DNA of 64,000 nucleotides from Sphingobacterium paucimobilis HER1398 (GTDB taxonomy: Bacteria > Bacteroidota > Bacteroidia > Sphingobacteriales > Sphingobacteriaceae), in assembly GCF_000416985.1 (NCBI RefSeq), contig NZ_ATDL01000014.1:352945-416944 (forward strand), given 5' to 3'. The number at the start of each line of letters is the position of its first letter. Within the stretch, counting starts at the first letter, position 1. The position numbers and the translations under genes were made by a program. Below, one piece after another: positions 63,938 to 64,000 of the stretch. The notes under the pieces are model-generated. The model had not been told where the DNA came from. It did no database searches and saw only the letters and a program-made list of their open reading frames with translations.

Positions 63938-64000
63938 GATTCCGTAGCTCAGCTGGTAGAGCAATACACTTTTAATGTATGGGTCCTGGGTTCGAATCCC
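63938..64000 (+). tRNA. tRNA-Lys (anticodon TTT), copy 3, cut by window end
   Basis: The first 63 of 73 nt are present and identical to copies 1 and 2; the window ends within the T arm. The array probably continues. Confidence 0.9.

Larger units (their letters stand above)
62863..63994 (+). repeat. Perfect 566-bp tandem duplication (two copies)
   Basis: 62863-63428 and 63429-63994 agree wherever compared. Each copy holds repeat units 2 and 3, the degenerate unit, an AT-rich spacer, a promoter and the tRNA-Lys 5' part. Copy junctions fall inside the tRNA gene at the start of its repeated 3' end. Confidence 0.85.

Overview
The window looks like ordinary core chromosome of a Bacteroidota bacterium of the Sphingobacteriaceae type (Sphingobacterium or Pedobacter relatives). 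This rests on the gene content (DUF4294, DUF3276, DUF3098, DUF5606, DUF1573, bacillithiol deacetylase BshB1, a LytS/LytTR pair with a LiaF-like protein, a TetR-TolC-RND operon), on moderate to low GC, on the near absence of Shine-Dalgarno sequences, and on promoters of the Bacteroidota form TTG-N19/20-TAnnTTTG. The assignment is by recognition only; no database was searched. No prophage, insertion sequence, CRISPR array or integron is visible.

Layout. 1-4900: a cut-off SIMPL-domain lipoprotein, an exonuclease/GIY-YIG fusion, an SGNH hydrolase, an aminotransferase and a DUF1573 protein. 5000-9200: kdsD divergent from recQ-kdsA, so two Kdo (LPS) steps flank RecQ. 9280-14800: AGCS and NhaC-type sodium transporters with a probable 29-aa membrane peptide between them, then purH and purN. 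14890-19060: a four-gene operon (LiaF-like protein, LytS kinase, LytTR regulator, beta-lactamase-fold hydrolase) that resembles a cell-envelope stress system. 19260-25490: DUF3276 protein, dipeptidyl peptidase IV, then a membrane protein-dxr-rseP operon. 25530-36300: LysR regulator and divergent methyltransferase, thioredoxin-like protein, accA, MscS channel, coaA, osmC-mgsA, an SpmAB-like protein, pabB and purA. 36500-41500: Fur-type regulator, relA/spoT, DUF4294 protein, glutathione peroxidase, bshB1. 41500-45200: ftsX-DUF3098-uppP-truB-ribF operon. 45400-54000: leuS, a probable 41-aa ORF, DUF5606 protein, cyclophilin, radC, a pfkA-(NAGK-like)-gapA operon and a NUDIX-derived regulator. 54150-60620: TetR-TolC-MFP-RND efflux operon. 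60700-64000: tRNA-Arg, adk, obgE and a repeated tRNA-Lys(UUU) locus.

The most unusual part is the last 1.3 kb. Three tRNA-Lys genes (the last cut by the window end) alternate with about 130-bp tandem repeats. Each repeat begins with the last 16-17 nt of the tRNA gene and carries its own terminator hairpin. One 566-bp segment (two repeats, spacer, promoter and tRNA 5' part) is present twice in perfect tandem. The arrangement is strikingly like the E. coli tyrT/rtT repeat locus, but with a different tRNA and a different phylum. Other points worth a look: two small-ORF transcription units with terminators, a probable LytTR direct-repeat site before the envelope-stress operon, palindromes in the recQ and pfkA promoter regions, a structured purH leader, and very long palindromic terminators that extend into the ends of convergent genes.

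Several start codons were chosen by inspection: ATG downstream of an in-frame TTG for the AGCS transporter, leuS, gapA, mgsA and the methyltransferase; TTG for dxr and pfkA; GTG for kdsD and the NUDIX regulator.
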